Origin: Sphingobium sp.
Lineage (GTDB): Bacteria > Pseudomonadota > Alphaproteobacteria > Sphingomonadales > Sphingomonadaceae
Reading direction: 5' to 3'
Assembly: GCA_017744605.1 (NCBI GenBank)
Contig: JAGIAZ010000010.1
Location: 1-64,000, forward strand
DNA: 64,000 bases
Part shown: positions 30,459 to 39,322 of the stretch, piece after piece
Layout: every line of letters starts with the position of its first letter
Numbering within the stretch: the first letter of the stretch is position 1
The notes under the pieces: generated by a model
The model's database searches: none
What the model was told of the DNA's origin: nothing
Seen by the model: the letters and a program-made list of their open reading frames with translations, nothing else
Translations under genes and position numbers: made by a program

Positions 30459-31661
30459 ATGTCACGGATCCGGTTCGTCATCGCGCCCGCCATCTTGTTG
30501 CTATCCAACATTTTTCTCGCGCAGCCCGCGTCGACTCAGGCCATGCCGGCCGCGAAGGTCGAGCATTCGCGCGGCATCTATCACGTCAAAAGCTGCCCTG
30601 GACCGGCTGCCGCCGGCAACGCCCGCTGCTTTGCCCATGTCGTGACCGACAGCAATGGCAACCCGCTTGCGAGAAGCCAGCCGCAGGTCGCGACCCCGTC
30701 CGGTTTCGGTCCCGCCGACTTGCGTGCGGCATATGCGCTGACATCGGCCGACTGGGGCTCGAGCGCGACGACCGTCGCGATCGTCGACGCTTATGGCTAT
30801 GCGAATGCCGAGGCCGATCTCGCCGTCTATCGCGCAAAGTTCGGCCTGCCGGCCTGCACCACGGCCAATGGTTGCTTCAGGAAGGTGAACCAGCGCGGAC
30901 AGGTGTCCGGCTATCCGCGCGAGGATACCGGCTGGGCCCAGGAGACGGCGCTCGATCTCGATATGGTCAGCGCCATGTGCCCTGGCTGCAAGATCCTGCT
31001 CGTTCAGGCGGATTCGCCCGGTTACGGCAATCTTGCGAACGCCGTGAATGCAGCCCGCGTTCTTGGCGCCAGGGTGATCAGCAACTCCTATGGCGGCCCC
31101 GAGGGCGGCTCATCGGCCTATGAAGTCTATTATAACATTTCTGGCGTGGCGGTGACGGCGAGCAGTGGCGACAGCGGCTATGGCGTGTCGTTTCCGGCTT
31201 CATCCAATCATGTGACGGCCGTTGGAGGGACCAGCCTGTTCCGGTCCGGCGGCGGCTGGTCCGAGACGGCCTGGGCCGGCGCCGGCAGCGGCTGCAGCAC
31301 GACTTACGCCAAGCCGGGCTGGCAGACCGACTCAGGCTGCAACAAGCGCACCGTGGCCGACGTGTCGGCTGTGGCGGACCCGGCGACGGGCGTTGCCGTC
31401 TACGGTCCCGCATCGCGAAAGTCGTCCGCGTGGATGGTCTTCGGCGGGACCAGCGTCGGTGCGCCGCTCATCGCCGGCATTTATGGCGCGAACGGCCATG
31501 GCGTGAACAATGGGAGCGACCCCTATGCCAATCAGAGCGCCCTCAAGGACGTAACCTCGGGCAGCAATGGCAGTTGCGGCGGCTCCTATCTGTGCACGGC
31601 TGGGCCGGGCTATGATGGGCCGACTGGGCTCGGCACGCCCAGGGGCGTCTCCGCTTTCTGA
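30459..31661 (+). CDS. secreted S53 (sedolisin) family serine-carboxyl peptidase
   Basis: A 400-residue exported protein with a signal peptide of about 28 residues. The S53 catalytic set is readable: Glu162 and Asp166 in QETALDLD, the oxyanion Asp238 in SSGDSG and Ser332 in GGTSVGAP. The C-terminal DVTSGSNG ... GYDGPTGLGTP region is the sedolisin calcium site. These enzymes are acid endopeptidases. Unusually, there is no long pro-domain; only about 55 residues lie between the signal peptide and the catalytic fold. A strong GGGAGGAG ribosome site precedes the ATG, and the gene has a 128-base spacer of its own. Confidence 0.88.
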   Translation: MSRIRFVIAPAILLLSNIFLAQPASTQAMPAAKVEHSRGIYHVKSCPGPAAAGNARCFAHVVTDSNGNPLARSQPQVATPSGFGPADLRAAYALTSADWGSSATTVAIVDAYGYANAEADLAVYRAKFGLPACTTANGCFRKVNQRGQVSGYPREDTGWAQETALDLDMVSAMCPGCKILLVQADSPGYGNLANAVNAARVLGARVISNSYGGPEGGSSAYEVYYNISGVAVTASSGDSGYGVSFPASSNHVTAVGGTSLFRSGGGWSETAWAGAGSGCSTTYAKPGWQTDSGCNKRTVADVSAVADPATGVAVYGPASRKSSAWMVFGGTSVGAPLIAGIYGANGHGVNNGSDPYANQSALKDVTSGSNGSCGGSYLCTAGPGYDGPTGLGTPRGVSAF

Positions 31662-31828
31662 GCGAGCCGGCCTGGAAAGCATGAGTGGCCGGCGGCGTGC
31701 TGCCGGCCATTTTGTGAGGAGGGCGAGCGACATCGGCGTCGAGGCCGCGGACGCAATGCGTACATTCCATCGGCTGGGGTCCCATGCTATGGGCGGCTTC
31801 CCTTGGAAGTACAGGAATCGGAACGGCC

Positions 31829-33094
31829 ATGAACGATCTCACCCAGACGCCCGAGATGATCATCGGCGGCATGGGTGCCCGGGCGCGCAATGCCGCTGCG
31901 ATCCTCGCCCGCACGTCGAGCGAGGACAAGGCGAAGGCGCTGATCGCGGCGGCCGGGGCGTTGCGCGATGCGACGACGAAGATCATCCTCGCCAACCGCA
32001 AGGACATGGAGCGCGGGGCGGCCAATGGCCTCACCTCCGCCATGCTCGACCGGCTGCGGCTCGATGAAGCCCGTATCGCCGGTATCGCCGATGCCGTGGA
32101 ACAGGTGGCGTCGCTGCCCGATCCGGTCGGCGCGGTCATCGACGAGACGCAGCGCCCCAATGGCATGAAGCTGCAGCGCGTCCGCGTGCCGCTCGGCGTG
32201 ATCGGCATCATCTATGAGAGCCGCCCCAATGTGACGGCCGATGCGGCGGCGCTGGGCCTGCGCTCCGGCAATGCCGTGATCCTGCGCGGCGGTTCCGAGG
32301 CCGTGGAGAGCAATCGCGCCATCCATGCCGCGATGGTCGCGGGCATTGTCGAGAGCGGGCTGCCCGCCGACGCGGTGCAACTGGTGCCGAGCACGGATCG
32401 GGCGCTGGTGGGCGCCATGCTGCGGGCCAATGGCCTGATCGACATCATCGTGCCGCGCGGCGGCAAGTCGCTGGTCGCGCGGGTGCAGGAGGAGGCGCGC
32501 GTGCCGGTGCTCGCGCACCTCGATGGCATCTGCCACACTTATGTCCATGCCGCCGCCGATGCGGCGATGGCGCGCGAGATCGTCCTCAATGCCAAGATGC
32601 GGCGCACGGGCATTTGCGGGGCGATGGAGACGCTGCTCATCGACAAGGGTTTCGCGCATCCCGAGATGCTGGTCGCCGCGCTGCTCGATGCGCGCTGCGA
32701 GGTGCGTGGCGACGCTGCCGTCAAGGCGCTGGACGACCGGGTCGAGCCCGCGCAGGAAGCGGACTGGGATACCGAATATCTCGACAGCATCGTGACCGCC
32801 GGCCTGGTCGATGGGGTCGACGAGGCGCTGGCCCATATCGCGGCGCATGGCAGCCATCACACCGATGCGATCGTCACGGCCGACGCCGCGACGGCGGAGC
32901 ATTTCCTGCAGGCCTGCGACAGCGCGATCGTGATGTGGAATGCCTCCAGCCAGTTCGCCGATGGCGGCGAGTTCGGCCTGGGCGCCGAGATCGGCATCTC
33001 GACCGGCCGCATGCATGCGCGCGGTCCTGTCGCGCTCGAGGGGCTCACCACCTATAAGTGGGTCGTACGCGGGGCCGGGCAGACAAGGCCCTGA
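31829..33094 (+). CDS. proA: glutamate-5-semialdehyde dehydrogenase
   Basis: A 421-residue aldehyde-dehydrogenase-fold enzyme reducing gamma-glutamyl phosphate to the semialdehyde in proline synthesis. [13 protein letters not shown] and LRGGSEA are family segments, and the active-site cysteine is in [14 protein letters not shown]. The ATG at 31829 is preferred over one 15 codons upstream because AGGAATCGGA lies at ribosome-site distance and the family begins here. proB is not adjacent. Confidence 0.95.
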   Translation: MNDLTQTPEMIIGGMGARARNAAAILARTSSEDKAKALIAAAGALRDATTKIILANRKDMERGAANGLTSAMLDRLRLDEARIAGIADAVEQVASLPDPVGAVIDETQRPNGMKLQRVRVPLGVIGIIYESRPNVTADAAALGLRSGNAVILRGGSEAVESNRAIHAAMVAGIVESGLPADAVQLVPSTDRALVGAMLRANGLIDIIVPRGGKSLVARVQEEARVPVLAHLDGICHTYVHAAADAAMAREIVLNAKMRRTGICGAMETLLIDKGFAHPEMLVAALLDARCEVRGDAAVKALDDRVEPAQEADWDTEYLDSIVTAGLVDGVDEALAHIAAHGSHHTDAIVTADAATAEHFLQACDSAIVMWNASSQFADGGEFGLGAEIGISTGRMHARGPVALEGLTTYKWVVRGAGQTRP

Positions 33095-33142
33095 GGACAG
33101 GGCCTTGAGGAACCGATCCGCTTCGCTCGCGATTGCCAGCAT

Positions 33143-33718
33143 ATGAGAGAGCTGATGTCCCATCGAACCTTGGCGATGCGCGCCCTTTCGCTGGCGGGCC
33201 TGGCGATGCTGGCGGCTTGCACCGTGGTGCCGCCGGCAGCCTCCCCGCCGCCGCCTCCGCCCCCGCATCAACCCGCGCCACCACCACCGCCGCCACCGCC
33301 TGTCATGGTCGCGCCGGAAAAGCCCTGGGACGTCGCGCCGCTGACGCCCGGCAGCTGGCGTTATGAAAAGCAGGGCGCGGCGAGCGTCGCGTCGTTCGGC
33401 GCCCCGGGGGGCGTGCGTGTCGCGGCGTTGCGTTGCGAGCCGGGCACGCGCCGGCTGATAATCTCGATCGGGGGGAGGGCGGCCGCGCCGACCGTGCCGG
33501 TTTCGATCCGCACCACGTCCGGAGATCTGGCCTGGACCGGAACGGCGGGCGCTGCCGACAATCCGTCCGTGCTGGTGACGCGCCCGGCGAACGACAGCGG
33601 CTTCGACTGGATCGCCTATTCGCGCGGCCGTATTTCCGTGGAGGTGCAAGGGCTGCCACGGCTGATCCTGCCCGTCTGGGCGGAGATTTCACGGGTTGTC
33701 GAGGATTGTCGCGGCTGA
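33143..33718 (+). CDS. proline-rich lipoprotein of unknown function
   Basis: A 191-residue predicted lipoprotein: the hydrophobic signal ends at the lipobox LAAC (about residues 24-27). A run of about 30 residues made almost only of proline follows, then a beta-rich domain with two cysteines (LRCEPGTR and EDCRG) that may pair. I recognise no family for this domain with certainty. It has its own start 48 bases after proA. The start could also be the ATG four codons later. Confidence 0.75.
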   Translation: MRELMSHRTLAMRALSLAGLAMLAACTVVPPAASPPPPPPPHQPAPPPPPPPPVMVAPEKPWDVAPLTPGSWRYEKQGAASVASFGAPGGVRVAALRCEPGTRRLIISIGGRAAAPTVPVSIRTTSGDLAWTGTAGAADNPSVLVTRPANDSGFDWIAYSRGRISVEVQGLPRLILPVWAEISRVVEDCRG

Positions 33719-33866
33719 GCCTTTCGCCCGGAAACGCGAAGGCGATATTATGATTCGAAAAAAGATAAATACAAGTCTTGTTCGCCCTCGCCGTTTGATT
33801 CACACATGAGCCATCGGGAGCATGAAGGCTTTCAGCCGAACCTTCCGAGCCAGTTTCAACAAATGC

Positions 33867-33881
33867 GAAAGGAGGTGATCC
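33867..33881 (+). promoter_or_regulatory. maximal Shine-Dalgarno sequence (15-base 16S match)
   Basis: GAAAGGAGGTGATCC is complementary over 15 bases to the conserved 3' end of bacterial 16S rRNA (GGATCACCTCCTTTC). The core GGAGG sits seven bases before the ATG at 33883. Ordinary ribosome sites in this window match four to seven bases. Confidence 0.7.
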
Positions 33882-33882
33882 G

Positions 33883-33939
33883 ATGTCTCATGGTTCAGCA
33901 ATGGGGTCGGTCAAGTCCGTTCGGGGAGCCCGCCGCTAA
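33883..33939 (+). CDS. 18-codon small ORF behind a maximal ribosome site
   Basis: The ORF encodes an 18-residue basic peptide, MSHGSAMGSVKSVRGARR, ending in TAA. It is too short for statistical support, but its start lies at ideal spacing from a 15-base Shine-Dalgarno match and a strong GC hairpin ends the presumed transcript about 90 bases after the stop. It could be a translated peptide, a leader peptide, or the sequence could be an RNA whose purpose is to bind the 16S tail. No homologue is known to me. Confidence 0.45.
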   Translation: MSHGSAMGSVKSVRGARR

Positions 33940-34027
33940 GGCGACGGGTCGCGCGAGGGCCGCAACGGGTCCGGAACGCGGCGCAAATCCCCGGGTGGCG
34001 GCACTTCCGGCCGCTGACCATGCTGAT

Positions 34028-34060
34028 GGGCCGCTCGGAGCTTGATTGCTCCGGCGGCCC
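34028..34060 (+). terminator. GC-rich hairpin closing the small transcript
   Basis: GGGCCGCTCGGAGC - TTGATT - GCTCCGGCGGCCC forms a nearly perfect 13-pair stem with one bulge. The following bases CTCTCATTATG are pyrimidine/AT rich but hold no real U-run, so termination strength is uncertain. It separates the small ORF from the NTF2-like gene at 34104. The rest of 33719-34103 shows an AT-rich patch at about 33745-33783 that may be a promoter and nothing else I can name. Confidence 0.55.
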
Positions 34061-34103
34061 CTCTCATTATGTGCGCGCAACATAGACATTTTTGAGGAGA
34101 GGA

Positions 34104-34616
34104 ATGATGTCGGTTCGTCGCTTGATTACCGCGATTTCGCTTGGCCTGATGGCTGCCCCGCTTGCTGCCCAGTCGCCCGTGACGGGCGTTGCTGACGCCG
34201 AGGCACTGTTCAAGGACAAGGATCCGGTCAAGAACAGGAATAAGCAGGCGGCGCTGCACATCATGCGCGAGCTTCTGCAGTGCGGACACTGGAGCGATGC
34301 GGGGAACTGGCTGACGGAGCGCTATATCCAGCATAACCCCAATGCCGCGGACGGCCTTGCGCCGGTGCAAAAGTTCTTCGCCAACATGCCGCGCACCGCG
34401 ACCTGCGACAAGCTCACGACCCCGGTCGTCGCGGTGCTGGCCGAGGGCGATCTCGTCAATGTCGTGATCGCGCGCAGCTATCCCGATCCGAACGAACCCG
34501 GCAAAACCTATACCACGAGCTGGTTCGACATGTGGCGCTTCGTCGACGGCAAGGCCGATGAGCATTGGGATGCGGCGACCAAGGGCGCCCGCCCGCCGCA
34601 GACCCAGGCGAAATAA
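34104..34616 (+). CDS. secreted NTF2/SnoaL-like protein
   Basis: A 170-residue protein with a signal peptide (about 1-22, ending LAAQS). The mature part has the alpha+beta cone pattern of SnoaL-like proteins: ALHIMRELLQCGHWSDAGNWLTERYIQHNP, then SWFDMWRFVDGKADEHWDA. Such domains bind small molecules or are cyclases; no function can be given. GAGGAG precedes two adjacent ATGs (34104 and 34107), either of which may be used. Confidence 0.78.
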   Translation: MMSVRRLITAISLGLMAAPLAAQSPVTGVADAEALFKDKDPVKNRNKQAALHIMRELLQCGHWSDAGNWLTERYIQHNPNAADGLAPVQKFFANMPRTATCDKLTTPVVAVLAEGDLVNVVIARSYPDPNEPGKTYTTSWFDMWRFVDGKADEHWDAATKGARPPQTQAK

Positions 34617-34642
34617 TCATTCGGAGGAAGGCGGGTCCGGCC

Positions 34643-35140
34643 TCAGGTCGACCCGCCTTTTTCTTCGTCCGCGCGATGATAGAGGATCTCGTTGCGGATA
34701 TGGATGACGCGTGAGCCCAGCCGCGTCTCATAAATGAAGATCGCGAAGGCGCTGCCGATCGAGAACATCGATCCGATGAAGAGCAGCGCGATCAGCGTGC
34801 CGAGATTGACGTCGAGCAGGCTGGACGCGAACAACAGGATCACCACCGCGCAGACGAGCAGCGCCGACAGCACCGAGAGCAGGATCGCGCAGTTCACGAC
34901 CTTGATCCGCATGTCGAGAACGCGGATTTCGTCGATCAGCCGGTCATGCTCCGTACCGGCCGTCATCACCACGCGCTGCTCCACGACCCGCGCCCGGTCG
35001 ATGACGCGCGCCAGGCGCGAGGCGCAGACGTTGATGAAAGCGACGATACCCGCGAGCAGGAACACCGGCGCGACGGCAAGCTGGATCGTGTGAGCGACCT
35101 GGCTGACCTCCGTGGAGGTCAGCCCCGATAAGGCGTTCAC
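34643..35140 (-). CDS. DUF2721 membrane protein
   Basis: A 165-residue protein with three membrane segments (about 18-38, 80-104 and 112-134). AHTIQLAVAPVFLLAGI followed by RLARVIDRARVVEQR is the signature of DUF2721. The function is unknown. The GTG start overlaps the alaC stop by four bases, so it is translated after the aminotransferase. Confidence 0.85.
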   Translation of the reverse strand: MNALSGLTSTEVSQVAHTIQLAVAPVFLLAGIVAFINVCASRLARVIDRARVVEQRVVMTAGTEHDRLIDEIRVLDMRIKVVNCAILLSVLSALLVCAVVILLFASSLLDVNLGTLIALLFIGSMFSIGSAFAIFIYETRLGSRVIHIRNEILYHRADEEKGGST

Positions 35141-36348
35141 CCGGCTTCCTTGGTCGCCGGCGTGTTGATGCCCATCGACTGGAGATATTTGCGCACGTTG
35201 CGCGCTGCCTGGCGGAGCCGCTGCTCGTTCTCGACCATGGCGATGCGCACGAAGCCTTCGCCGTCCTCGCCATAGCCGACGCCCGGCGCCACCGCGACCT
35301 TGGCGTGGGTGAGGAGTTGCTTGGAGAATTCCAGGCTGCCCATCTCCTTGAGCGCCGGCGGCAGCGGCGCCCAGGCGAACATGCTGGCCTTGGGGGCGGG
35401 GATGTCCCAGCCCGCGCGGCCGAAGCTCTCAACCAGCACATCACGGCGCTTATGATAGAGCTCGCGATTCTGGGCGACGATGTCCTGCGGGCCATTGAGG
35501 GCCGCACAAGCAGCGGCCTGGATCGGCGTGAACGCGCCATAATCGAGATAGGACTTCACGCGCTTCAGCGCCGCGATCAGCTTGCGGTTGCCGACCGCGA
35601 AGCCGATGCGCCAGCCGGCCATCGAATAGGTCTTCGAGAGCGAGGTGAACTCGACCGCGACCTCCTTGGCCCCCGGCACCTGCAGGATCGAGGGCGTTGG
35701 GTTGCCGTCATAATAGAGCTCGGAATAAGCGAGGTCGGAAAGGACCCAGACCTTGTTTTCCTTCGCCCAGGCGACAAGCCGCTCATAGAAGGCGAGGTCG
35801 ACCGTCTCGGCGGTCGGGTTGCTCGGATAGCCGACGACCAGCACGCTGGGGCGCGGCACGGTGAATGCCATCGCCCGGTCGAGCGCGCGCCAATAGCCTT
35901 CGTCCGGCGTGGTCGGCACTGAGCGGATCGTGGCGCCCGCGATGATGAAGCCGAACATATGGATCGGGTAGCTGGGGTTGGGCGCCAGCACGACGTCGCC
36001 TGGAGCGGTGATCGCCGTGGCAAGGCTGGCGAGGCCTTCCTTCGAGCCCATGGTGACGACCACTTCCGTCTCGGGATCGAGCTCGACCCCGAAGCGGCGG
36101 GCATAATAGTTCGCCTGTGCCTTGCGGAGGCCCGGAATGCCCATCGACTGGGAATAGCCGTGTGCGCTGGGCTTCTGCGCGACCTCGATCAGCTTGTCGA
36201 TGACGTGCTGGGGCGGCGGCAGGTCGGGATTGCCCATGCCGAGATCGATGATGTCCTCGCCTGCCGCGCGCGCCGCTGCCCGCATCCCGTTGACTTCGGC
36301 GATGACATAGGGCGGCAGCCGCTTGATGCGGTAGAACTCGTCGGACAT
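35137..36348 (-). CDS. alaC: alanine transaminase AlaC (class I PLP aminotransferase)
   Basis: A 403-residue fold-type I aminotransferase of the AlaC/LL-DAP aminotransferase-like group. FYRIKRLPPYVIAEVN at the N-terminus, GYPSNPTAE and the PLP lysine in SLSKTYSMAGWR are visible. It most likely interconverts pyruvate and alanine with glutamate. I chose the ATG at 36348, with AGGAG about 12 bases upstream; ATGs 13 and 17 codons further up are possible but give a non-conserved extension. Divergent from phaC. Confidence 0.9.
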   Translation of the reverse strand: MSDEFYRIKRLPPYVIAEVNGMRAAARAAGEDIIDLGMGNPDLPPPQHVIDKLIEVAQKPSAHGYSQSMGIPGLRKAQANYYARRFGVELDPETEVVVTMGSKEGLASLATAITAPGDVVLAPNPSYPIHMFGFIIAGATIRSVPTTPDEGYWRALDRAMAFTVPRPSVLVVGYPSNPTAETVDLAFYERLVAWAKENKVWVLSDLAYSELYYDGNPTPSILQVPGAKEVAVEFTSLSKTYSMAGWRIGFAVGNRKLIAALKRVKSYLDYGAFTPIQAAACAALNGPQDIVAQNRELYHKRRDVLVESFGRAGWDIPAPKASMFAWAPLPPALKEMGSLEFSKQLLTHAKVAVAPGVGYGEDGEGFVRIAMVENEQRLRQAARNVRKYLQSMGINTPATKEAG

Positions 36349-36466
36349 TGGAACGTCGATCTCCTGATACTGATAAATCCGGCTCATCCGGCCCGACACC
36401 TATAGCTCGCGCGACAAGGCCGTGCCACTAAAAGCGGGAGCACACGAATCAGCATGGGAAAAGGGC

Positions 36467-38227
36467 ATGGCCGAAACTGCACCGCATGATGTCGAACGGC
36501 CCGCGCTCGACCAACTCCAGCAATGGACACGGACGTTCGGCCAGGCGCAGCAGCTCATCCTCGAACGGACCAGCAAGCTCATGGATCCGGCTGGCCAACT
36601 CCGCGGTTTCGAGCTGCCGGCGGGGGCCGCGCCCAATATCGAGCGCATCGCCGAGATCCAGGCGGACATGGCGAGCAAGGGGCTCGCCGTCTGGGAGCGC
36701 TTTCTTGCGCAGGCGAGCGGGCAGGCCGAGAGCGACGGCGCGCCGACGGCGGCCGATCGCGACCGGCGCTTCGCCGATCCCAAGTGGCGCGACAACCCGA
36801 TGTTCGACCTGATCCGCCAGATCTATCTGCTGGCGTCCGACGGGCTGATGCGGCTTGCGGATACCGTGGATGGTCTCGATCCGCGCCAGAAGGAGAAGCT
36901 GCGCTTCGCGACGCAGCGCTTCGTCGAGGCGGCAAGCCCGAGCAACTTCGCCTTCACCAACCCGCAGGTGATCGACCGCATCATCGAGACCGGCGGGCAG
37001 AACCTCATCGCCGGACTCGAACATCTGCTCGCCGATCTCGACAAGGGTCAGCTGACGCACACGGATGGCGCGGCCTTCGAGCTGGGTCGCAATATCGCGA
37101 CCACGCCGGGCAAGGTGATCCATGAGACGCCGCTCTACCAGCTCATCCAATATGAGCCGGCGACCAAGCAGGTGCACGAGACGCCGCTGGTCATCTTCCC
37201 GCCGTGGATCAACCGCTTCTACATCCTCGATCTCAACCCTGCGAAGAGCTTCGTCAAATGGGCGGTCGACCAGGGGCTCACGGTGTTCATGGTGAGCTGG
37301 AAGTCGGCCGACGCGAACATGGCCGATCTGACGCTCGACGATTATGTGCTGCGGGGCCAGGTCGATGCGATCGACACGGTGCGCGACCTGCTCGGGGTCG
37401 AGAGCGTCCATACCATCGGCTATTGCGTGGCGGGGACGACGCTCGCGGCGACGTTGGCGCTGCTGGCGGCGCGCGGCGAGGCGAGCAAGGTGGCAAGCGC
37501 GACCTTCTTCACCGCGCAGGTCGACTTCAGCCAGGCGGGCGATCTGAGCCTGTTCGCGGACGACGAGCAGATCGGCCTGGTCGAGAGCCTGATGACGGAT
37601 GGCTATCTCGACGGGCGCTATCTCGCCGCGACCTTCAACCTGTTGCGCGGGCAGGATTTGATCTGGAATTATGTGGTCAACAATTATCTGCTGGGTCAGG
37701 ACTATCCGCAGTTCGATCTGCTTTACTGGAATGGCGATACGACCAATCTGCCGGGCAAGTGGCTGCGCAGCTATCTCGCCGATCTCTATAGGGACAACCG
37801 GCTTGTCCAGCCGGGCGCGATCGTCGTGGACGGCACGTCCATCGATCTCGGCAAGGTGAAGACGCCCGCTTATGTTCAGGCCGGTATCGAGGATCATATC
37901 GCGCCGCCCGAGAGCGTCTGGAAGCTGATGCACCAGTTCACCGGCCCACGGCGTTTCCTGCTCGCCGGATCCGGTCACATCGCCGGTGTCGTCAATCCGC
38001 CGGCGGCGAAGAAATACCAATATTGGACGAGCGAGACGACGCAGCCTAGCCTCGCGGCCTTCCGCGGCGCGGCGACGGAAACGCCGGGGAGCTGGTGGCC
38101 TGACTGGATGGCATGGATCGCTCGGCAATCGCCGGACCAGGTTCCCGTCGCGGGCGCACGCAAGCCCGGCGGCGGCAAATATGCTGCACTGGAGGACGCG
38201 CCCGGACGCTACGTCAAGCTGCGCTGA
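36467..38227 (+). CDS. phaC: class I poly(R)-hydroxyalkanoate synthase
   Basis: A 586-residue PHA synthase, polymerising hydroxyacyl-CoA into storage polyester on granules. The lipase-like box GYCVAG holds the catalytic Cys320, and the catalytic Asp/His region (IEDHIAPPESVW ... GSGHIAGVVNPP) is present. Length and the single-gene layout fit class I. The ATG at 36467 follows GGGAAAAGGG; an upstream ATG at 36422 adds 15 residues of no family match. phaA/phaB are not in the window; a phasin gene follows. Confidence 0.95.
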   Translation: MAETAPHDVERPALDQLQQWTRTFGQAQQLILERTSKLMDPAGQLRGFELPAGAAPNIERIAEIQADMASKGLAVWERFLAQASGQAESDGAPTAADRDRRFADPKWRDNPMFDLIRQIYLLASDGLMRLADTVDGLDPRQKEKLRFATQRFVEAASPSNFAFTNPQVIDRIIETGGQNLIAGLEHLLADLDKGQLTHTDGAAFELGRNIATTPGKVIHETPLYQLIQYEPATKQVHETPLVIFPPWINRFYILDLNPAKSFVKWAVDQGLTVFMVSWKSADANMADLTLDDYVLRGQVDAIDTVRDLLGVESVHTIGYCVAGTTLAATLALLAARGEASKVASATFFTAQVDFSQAGDLSLFADDEQIGLVESLMTDGYLDGRYLAATFNLLRGQDLIWNYVVNNYLLGQDYPQFDLLYWNGDTTNLPGKWLRSYLADLYRDNRLVQPGAIVVDGTSIDLGKVKTPAYVQAGIEDHIAPPESVWKLMHQFTGPRRFLLAGSGHIAGVVNPPAAKKYQYWTSETTQPSLAAFRGAATETPGSWWPDWMAWIARQSPDQVPVAGARKPGGGKYAALEDAPGRYVKLR

Positions 38228-38263
38228 AAGCGGGACGAAACCGGCGCCGCCGAACATTTTTGC

Positions 38264-38272
38264 TGCACTGCA
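38264..38272. promoter_or_regulatory. candidate PhaR operator, distal copy
   Basis: CTGCACTGCA contains TGC-N3-GCA, the kind of dyad bound by the PHB-sensing repressor PhaR in other alphaproteobacteria. It lies 70 bases before the phasin start and repeats the nine bases found at 38312. The assignment is inference from motif and gene context. Confidence 0.4.
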
Positions 38273-38311
38273 TCATTTTTCTCTTGATTAGGATGGACGG
38301 CTTCTCTATGT

Positions 38312-38320
38312 TGCACTGCA
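38312..38320. promoter_or_regulatory. candidate PhaR operator, proximal copy
   Basis: GTTGCACTGCAAC is a near-perfect dyad around the same nine bases, 48 bases (between four and five helical turns) from the distal copy and just upstream of the phasin ribosome site AGGAG. Confidence 0.42.
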
Positions 38321-38341
38321 ACAAAGACTCAGGAGCTTGTC

Positions 38342-39145
38342 TTGGCAAAGGCGCCGATCAAGAAATCGACCTCCCGTAGCGCAGCTGCCGCGCGCAAGGC
38401 CGCGCCGACGAAAGCGGTGACTGCTGCGCCGGTTGGCGAGGTGCTATCGAAGCCGGTTGAATGGCCGGTTTCCGGTCCGCCCGAGGCAGCGAAAAAGTCT
38501 GAGAAAATTGCGGTGCCTCCGAAGGCGGAACCGGTCTCCACACCTGCTGTCGCTCCCAAGGCGGCGAAGGTGGTCGAGCCGGTCGCCGTCACGCCGGCTG
38601 CGCCTATTGTGACGAAAACCGTAATCCCCGGGCCCGCGACTGCTCCCGCTGTTGCCAAGGCCGCAAAGAAAGGCACTTCAGAAATGACCGATGCTCTCGA
38701 AACCGCCAAGGCCTATGCCGAGGACGCCAAGTCCAAGTTCCAGTCCGCTTTCACCGACGCCAGCGAGAAGGCCAAGGTTGCGCTCGAAAAGTCGAGCAAG
38801 GCCATCGAAGAGCTCGGCGAGCTCGCCAAGGGCAACTACGAAGCCATCGTGGAATCCTCGAAGATCGCCGCCAAGGGCGTCGAGACGCTGAGCCAGGAGG
38901 CCGTCGAGTTCTCGCGCAAGTCGTTCGAGAAGTCGACCGCGACCTTCAAGAGCTTCGCAGCGGTCAAGACGCCGGCCGAGTTCTTCCAGCTGCAGACCGA
39001 ACTGGTTAGCGCCACGTTCGACAGCTTCGCCACCGAGACCGCCAAGAACAGCGAAAAGTTCCTGAAGCTTGCCGGTGAAGTCTCGCAGCCGATCAGCAAC
39101 CGCGTTGCGATCGTCTCGGAGAAGGTAAAGAAGCTCGCCGCCTGA
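38342..39145 (+). CDS. phaP: phasin family protein
   Basis: A 267-residue granule-coating phasin. Residues 1-115 are a low-complexity Ala/Lys/Pro region; residues about 118-265 are a helical phasin domain (EMTDALETAKAYAEDAKSKF ... GNYEAIVESSKIAAKG ... TPAEFFQLQTELV). Phasins cover PHA granules and set their size; the basic N-terminal part might contact DNA as in PhaF-type proteins. The start is a TTG at 38342 with AGGAG eight bases upstream. The gene follows phaC by 114 bases and ends at a strong terminator. Confidence 0.9.
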   Translation: MAKAPIKKSTSRSAAAARKAAPTKAVTAAPVGEVLSKPVEWPVSGPPEAAKKSEKIAVPPKAEPVSTPAVAPKAAKVVEPVAVTPAAPIVTKTVIPGPATAPAVAKAAKKGTSEMTDALETAKAYAEDAKSKFQSAFTDASEKAKVALEKSSKAIEELGELAKGNYEAIVESSKIAAKGVETLSQEAVEFSRKSFEKSTATFKSFAAVKTPAEFFQLQTELVSATFDSFATETAKNSEKFLKLAGEVSQPISNRVAIVSEKVKKLAA

Positions 39146-39168
39146 TCGGTGGTTAGCGTCCGATAACG

Positions 39169-39201
39169 AAAAAGGCGACCCAGCGATGGGTCGCCTTTTT
39201 T
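39169..39201 (+). terminator. intrinsic terminator after the phasin gene
   Basis: GGCGACCCA - GCGA - TGGGTCGCC is a perfect nine-pair stem with a GNRA tetraloop followed by six T; a matching A-run precedes it, so it may work on both strands. It closes the phaC-phaP unit. Confidence 0.93.
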
Positions 39202-39322
39202 GTTCCGAACGGGGGACCGTCGCGCCTTTTCGGCTGCAGCAATGGCGCCTGCATCGACCGAAAATGCGTTAACGCGAGCACAGCCCTTGCAACCAACCCC
39301 CGCCCTGACCTATTTTTAGGAT

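Noticed and set aside
33806..34045. 79-codon ORF overlapping the small SD-led ORF in another frame
   Set aside because: No ribosome site at its ATG, and the strong Shine-Dalgarno and start lie inside it in a different frame.
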